From the NCBI GenBank assembly GCA_020217165.1, contig JAIWOE010000133.1, forward strand, positions 1-10,634: a stretch of DNA of 10,634 bases, written 5' to 3'. This document shows positions 6,947 to 10,634 of this stretch, in pieces (within the stretch, counting starts at the first letter, position 1; the number at the start of each line of letters is the position of its first letter). The stretch is from Desulfovibrio sp. GTDB taxonomy: Bacteria > Desulfobacterota > Desulfovibrionia > Desulfovibrionales > Desulfovibrionaceae. The position numbers and the translations under genes are program-made. The notes under the pieces are model-generated. The model worked only from the letters and a program-made list of their open reading frames with translations, had not been told where the DNA came from and made no database searches.

Positions 6947-7801
6947 ATGGCACGCACACTGATTCGACTGACGGCGATGGCGATCCTCCTGGTGGGGATC
7001 GTCCTCGCCGTTTCCGCATGCAGGGGGAGCAAAGGCCTGACGGGAGAGCCCCGCTACGGGCTGGTGCTCCTGCGCGGCCCCATTACCGACGCCCGCAAAT
7101 ATGTCGAATGGATGGCCGATCTGCGCGAGGACGACGATGTGGCCGGCGTGCTGGTGCGCATCGATTCCCCCGGCGGCGTAGTAGGCCCCTCCCAGGAGCT
7201 CTACCGGGCCATGGTCCGCCTGGCTGGCGCCAAGCCCGTGGCCGTGTCCATGGGGGCGGTGTGCGCCTCGGGCGGGTACTACATGGCCTGCCCCGGCACC
7301 CGGCTGTTCGCCAACCCCGGCACCCTCACGGGCAGCATCGGGGTGCGCATGGACATGACCAACCTCATGGAATTGATGGAGAGTATTGGCGTGCGGCACA
7401 CCTCCATCACCAGCGGCAAGTTCAAGGACAGTCCCTCGCCCTTCCGCAACATGACCGCCGAGGAACGGACCTACATTGAATCCGTGGTCCTGGACCTGCA
7501 CGCCCAGTTCACCGAAGACATTCTGGCCGTGCGTGATCTTGACAACGCCACCCTGCAGCAGATTGCCGATGGCCGCATCCTCACCGGCCGGCAGGCCCTG
7601 GCCGTGGGCGCCATCGACGCCCTGGGCGGCCAGGAAGAGGCACTGGAGTGGCTGGAGCAGGTCACGGGCAAGGGCAAGCTGCCCTTGGACGAAGGCCCCA
7701 AGGACAAGCGCAAGTGGTACGAAAAACTGGCGGAAGCCACGGCTGCCTTCAATCCCCTGGCCACCTTGCCCGTACCACGCTGGCAGGCGGAATATCGGTA
7801 A
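6947..7801 (+). CDS. sppA: SppA-type signal peptide peptidase (S49 family), possible lipoprotein
   Basis: This 284-residue serine protease of the short SppA type degrades cleaved signal peptides on the periplasmic side of the inner membrane. The N-terminus (two Arg, then a hydrophobic stretch about 9-24) ends in V-S-A-C with Cys25, which fits a lipobox, so it may be lipid-anchored rather than membrane-spanning. The S49 core follows: VAGVLVRIDSPGG (65-77), nucleophile Ser108 in VCASGGYYMA, the GTLTGSIGV strand, and general-base Lys160 in SGKFKDSPSPFR. The Ser-Lys distance of 52 residues equals that of Bacillus subtilis SppA (147/199). GRILTGRQALAVGAIDALGG (209-228) is the usual C-terminal signature. 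The start is 6 nt after the rpsA stop with no clear ribosome site, so coupling to rpsA translation is likely. The next gene, ogt, is convergent. Confidence 0.92.
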   Translation: MARTLIRLTAMAILLVGIVLAVSACRGSKGLTGEPRYGLVLLRGPITDARKYVEWMADLREDDDVAGVLVRIDSPGGVVGPSQELYRAMVRLAGAKPVAVSMGAVCASGGYYMACPGTRLFANPGTLTGSIGVRMDMTNLMELMESIGVRHTSITSGKFKDSPSPFRNMTAEERTYIESVVLDLHAQFTEDILAVRDLDNATLQQIADGRILTGRQALAVGAIDALGGQEEALEWLEQVTGKGKLPLDEGPKDKRKWYEKLAEATAAFNPLATLPVPRWQAEYR

Positions 7802-7819
7802 AGACGCAGGGTCATCCGT

Positions 7820-7835
7820 TGCCATGTAGCTGGCA
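7820..7835. other. Small hairpin in the sppA/ogt convergent gap
   Basis: TGCCA (7820-7824) and TGGCA (7831-7835) form a 5-bp stem with a 6-nt loop in the 78-bp gap between the two convergent genes. Its place suits a bidirectional terminator. There is no T-run after it on either strand and the stem is short, so it may only block exonucleases or be chance. Confidence 0.25.
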
Positions 7836-7879
7836 TCGTTAGTCAATCACACCAATTCGTGCCGGTCGCGTGGGGGGCT

Positions 7880-8425
7880 TCATGTCCTTCGCGTTTTTTT
7901 GGATCGAGCGCCCTCCCGCTCCAGCAGCCATTGCTTCATCTCCACCCCGCCGCCGGAGAAGCCCGTCAGCGCGCCGCCGCTGCCCAGCACCCGGTGGCAG
8001 GGAATGAGCAGGGGCCAGCGGTTGGAGGCCATCACGCGGCCCACGGCCCGGGCAGCCCCAGGGCGGCCGGCCATGCGGGCCAGTTCGCCGTAGGTCACGG
8101 TCTGGCCAAAGGCCACCTGATGCCAGAGGGTGTCCAGCACGGTGCGGGAAAAGTCCGTCAGGCCGCGCATGTCCAGGTCCAGGCCAGGGGGCAGGCGCTT
8201 CCAGCCCGGGTCCTCGCCCCGCAGGTGGCATTCCAGCCGGTGGCGGAATTCATCACGGAAGGGGAAAGGGGCCCGTGAGGCCTGGGAATGCCGGGCGACG
8301 GCCTCGGCCTCGGGGTCACTGCTCCAGCGCAGGGCCATGTCGGTCAGCGCCACGCCGCCCTGGGGCAGCGGCTGCCATCGCAGGAGCAGGGACAATGGGG
8401 GCACAGTAATGGCATCCTGATACAT
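7880..8425 (-). CDS. ogt: Methylated-DNA--protein-cysteine methyltransferase (MGMT/Ogt)
   Basis: This 181-residue suicide repair protein moves methyl (or small alkyl) groups from O6-alkylguanine or O4-alkylthymine in DNA to its own cysteine. The C-terminal DNA-binding domain shows all signatures: FGQTVTYGELARMAG (106-120), GAARAVGRVMASN with Arg126 (the finger residue, human Arg128) and Asn135 (human Asn137), acceptor Cys143 in LLIPCHRVLGSGG, then LTGFSGGGVEMKQWLLERE. The N-terminal 90 residues fit the variable RNase H-like domain. No AraC/Ada regulatory domain is fused, so it is the Ogt/MGMT form, not Ada. A strong AAGGAG (8431-8436) lies 5-6 nt before the ATG. It stands alone, convergent with sppA; the folded region upstream could be its leader. 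Confidence 0.95.
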   Translation of the reverse strand: MYQDAITVPPLSLLLRWQPLPQGGVALTDMALRWSSDPEAEAVARHSQASRAPFPFRDEFRHRLECHLRGEDPGWKRLPPGLDLDMRGLTDFSRTVLDTLWHQVAFGQTVTYGELARMAGRPGAARAVGRVMASNRWPLLIPCHRVLGSGGALTGFSGGGVEMKQWLLEREGARSKKTRRT

Positions 8426-8760
8426 GGCGGCTCCTTATGTGTTCCGGCCGGTTCGAGGTCCCGGGCTGTTCATGCCTGCAGCGCCTCGGCCGGCGGGCAG
8501 GCATCCTCGTGGGTTGCATGCCCGGACTGGGCCAGGGTGCCCACCTCCCGGGGAGTGGTAGCGGATTTTCGGCCAGGCTTCATTCTTTGAGGGTCAGGAA
8601 AGAGGGGGCCCCGTACCCTCCGGCTCCAGTCAAATAAAAAACAATCCAAAAAGGATAAGCTGCAATCTGTTCCGCATGTCCCCCCCAACAACAACCCTCG
8701 CCATATTGTGTGTACTCCCCCAGGATGGAATATCGCCACCGTTGGCCAGCAGGTAAGGAT
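8426..8760. other. 335-bp stretch without a supported gene, upstream of ogt
   Basis: No reading frame here resembles a known family, although open frames of 60-100 codons exist in several frames on both strands. The part nearest ogt (8461-8525) is GC-rich and folds into a nested stem-loop. The middle (8629-8665) is A+T-rich, with ATCC/GGAT around five A, and on the minus strand reads as a T-rich run. On the minus strand, downstream of the radical SAM gene, GAGGG/CCCTC bases at 8602-8620 could form a stem followed by only three T, a weak terminator at best. No clear -35/-10 pair for ogt could be fixed. Confidence 0.5.
8461..8525 (-). other. Nested stem-loop in the presumed ogt leader
   Basis: Three layers of complementarity are stacked. 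CCGGGC (8461-8466) pairs with GCCCGG (8520-8525). ATGCCTGC (8472-8479) pairs perfectly with GCAGGCAT (8497-8504). CGCC (8482-8485) pairs with GGCG (8492-8495) inside that loop. The 8-bp central stem is perfect. On the minus strand it lies about 35-100 nt before the ogt ATG, so it would be in the ogt 5' untranslated region if transcription starts further up. There is no U-run, so it is not an intrinsic terminator. Whether it acts in RNA, as a DNA operator, or as nothing is unknown. Confidence 0.45.
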
Positions 8761-9711
8761 TCAGCAGGCAGGCCGGAACAAAGAGCCCTGCTGCCAGCCT
8801 TGTTGCAGCATATGCCCGACAATATCTCCTCGCAAAGCGGATTTGTCGGCCGCCCAGGCTGGCGCCAGCAATGCACCGGGCCAGGCGTCCGCCGTCAGGC
8901 GTTGGATGACCACATCGGGCCGCAGCCGGGCCAGCCCCCCGGCCAGGGCCGCCACGGTTTCTTCCCTGGATGGGGGGACATACGCCCCGGCCCGCCAGTC
9001 CTGGGCCAGGGCGCTGCCCTCCAGCACCAGGGTGTTGTGAAACTTCACGGCGTGCACGGGCAGGGTGTTCACGAAATCGATGGTGCGAAAAAAGTCCGCC
9101 CTGGACTCGCCGGGCAGGCCCTGCATCACATGCAGGCACACGAGCAGGCCGCGGCGGGCAGCCTGGGACGCCGCCCGGGCCAGGGTGGCGGCATCGTGGC
9201 CGCGATTGATGCGGCGCAGGGTGGCGTCGCTGGCGGATTGCAGGCCCAGCTCCAGCCAGATGTCCAGCTCCGTGCCCGAAGACGCGCCATGTTTTGCCGC
9301 GGCAAGCATGTCCAACTTTTCATCATCCAGACAATCCGGGCGAGTGCCCAGGGCAATGGCAACAACCTTCTCGAATTGCGAAATTTCCTCAAGAAGCGCC
9401 GCCAGCTCCCGGGCAGGTCGGAAGGTGTTGGAAAAGGATTGCAGATAGGCTAGATACAGCGCATTGGGAGCACGGCGCGCGTATTTTTCGCACCAGTGTC
9501 GCCATTGCTGGGTCAGGCTCAATCCCTGGTCGTGCAGGCCGGTGCCCGCGCCGCGCCGGGTGCAGTAGCTGCAACCGCCGGCCCCGGAGTCCGGGAGGCG
9601 GTTGGGGCAGGAGCCTCCTGCGTCCAAAGGAATTTTTCGCACGGGCTGGCCGTGGCGACGGCGCAACCAGGGGGCAAAGGCGAGGTACGGGGCGGTGGGT
9701 GTGTGGGACAT
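8761..9711 (-). CDS. TIGR01212/YhcC-type radical SAM protein
   Basis: This 316-residue protein belongs to the COG1242/TIGR01212 radical SAM family (E. coli YhcC, B. subtilis YtqA). The cluster motif is Cys35-x11-Cys47-xx-Cys50 (SCPNR...GGCSYC), the wide spacing typical of this family rather than CxxxCxxC. Family words follow: YLQSFSNTF (89-97), ALGTRPDCLDDEKL, WLELGLQSASDATLRRINRG (152-171, exactly one SAM-domain strand block), HVMQGLPGES, VKFHNTLVLEGSALAQ and a C-terminal DK-containing segment. Length matches the usual 300-320. I chose the ATG at 9711 because the family N-terminus (PYLAFAPWLRRRHG) follows it; there is no well-spaced ribosome site, and an upstream in-frame ATG at 9900 would add 63 unrelated residues. 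From memory, YtqA has been tied to wobble-uridine modification of tRNA; that role cannot be transferred with confidence. Confidence 0.88.
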   Translation of the reverse strand: MSHTPTAPYLAFAPWLRRRHGQPVRKIPLDAGGSCPNRLPDSGAGGCSYCTRRGAGTGLHDQGLSLTQQWRHWCEKYARRAPNALYLAYLQSFSNTFRPARELAALLEEISQFEKVVAIALGTRPDCLDDEKLDMLAAAKHGASSGTELDIWLELGLQSASDATLRRINRGHDAATLARAASQAARRGLLVCLHVMQGLPGESRADFFRTIDFVNTLPVHAVKFHNTLVLEGSALAQDWRAGAYVPPSREETVAALAGGLARLRPDVVIQRLTADAWPGALLAPAWAADKSALRGDIVGHMLQQGWQQGSLFRPAC

Positions 9712-9813
9712 GCTCCGCCATACCGCAGGACGCCGGGCAACGCCAGCCCCGGCCAACTTGCGGGCTCCTGACACACCGGGAGCTGGACCATCAGGAACAG
9801 GGTGTCTTACCCC

Positions 9814-9842
9814 TTGACAGAGTGGCCTGCATCCCGTTTGAT
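9814..9842 (+). promoter_or_regulatory. Predicted mreB promoter with perfect -35
   Basis: TTGACA (9814-9819) is a perfect -35 and TTTGAT (9837-9842) follows after 17 nt. Initiation near 9849 would give a leader of about 119 nt. A second perfect TTGACA starts 36 nt further down (9850-9855), but the bases 17 nt after it (GAACAC) are not a -10. The pair points toward mreB and away from the divergent radical SAM gene. Confidence 0.5.
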
Positions 9843-9853
9843 AACCTGCTTGA

Positions 9854-10634
<781 letters not shown>

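Noticed and set aside
5204..7846. An 880-codon open frame antisense to all of rpsA and sppA
   Set aside because: It is the mirror of strong codon bias: the translation is full of His, Gly, Gln, Val, and Asp repeats that echo the S1 repeats read backwards. The plus strand encodes two firmly recognised proteins.
8446..8466. tRNA-like T-arm sequence (GGTTCGAGGTCCCGG)
   Set aside because: The five bases on each side of the loop do not pair as a T-stem, and no acceptor, D or anticodon arm lies at the right distance.
8470..8876. Open frames of 89-98 codons on the minus strand around the end of the radical SAM gene
   Set aside because: They overlap the recognised gene or the folded leader, have no ribosome site that stands out, and show no recognisable motif.

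Overview
The window is G+C-rich (roughly two-thirds G+C by eye) and its proteins read like those of a deltaproteobacterial sulfate reducer of the Desulfovibrio/Megalodesulfovibrio kind. The pointers are the S1 and MreB wording, a PAS histidine kinase with a Cys-Pro motif, and dense CTG/GGC/GCC codon use. This placement is inferred from protein style, not from a search. Nearly everything here is chromosomal core content. No insertion sequence, prophage, CRISPR array, tRNA or rRNA was seen.

Layout. Bases 1-3431 are on the minus strand: a soluble PAS sensor histidine kinase, then rdgB (dITP/XTP pyrophosphatase), then glmS (glucosamine-6-phosphate synthase), which runs off the left edge. rdgB and glmS are 6 nt apart and look translationally coupled. 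glmS is broken by an apparent 17-nt deletion that shifts the frame exactly at the CGTS phosphate-binding motif of the first SIS domain. A divergent 218-bp promoter region separates the kinase from rimO (S12 methylthiotransferase). rimO is followed by a long untranslated leader, rpsA (six-domain ribosomal protein S1) and sppA (signal peptide peptidase with a lipobox), all on the plus strand.

An MGMT/Ogt-type DNA repair methyltransferase converges on sppA. Upstream of it lies a 335-bp stretch without a convincing gene but with a strong nested stem-loop. Next on the minus strand is a TIGR01212/YhcC-type radical SAM protein. It is divergent from mreB, which starts at 9968 and leaves the right edge after 222 codons.

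Functionally the window combines translation (rpsA, rimO), envelope and cell shape (glmS, mreB, sppA), nucleotide-pool and DNA repair hygiene (rdgB, ogt) and one orphan kinase. I do not see an undescribed multi-gene system. The strongest second-look items are the glmS lesion, the Shine-Dalgarno-less, U-tract-bearing rpsA leader, the possible lipoprotein SppA and the folded region upstream of ogt.
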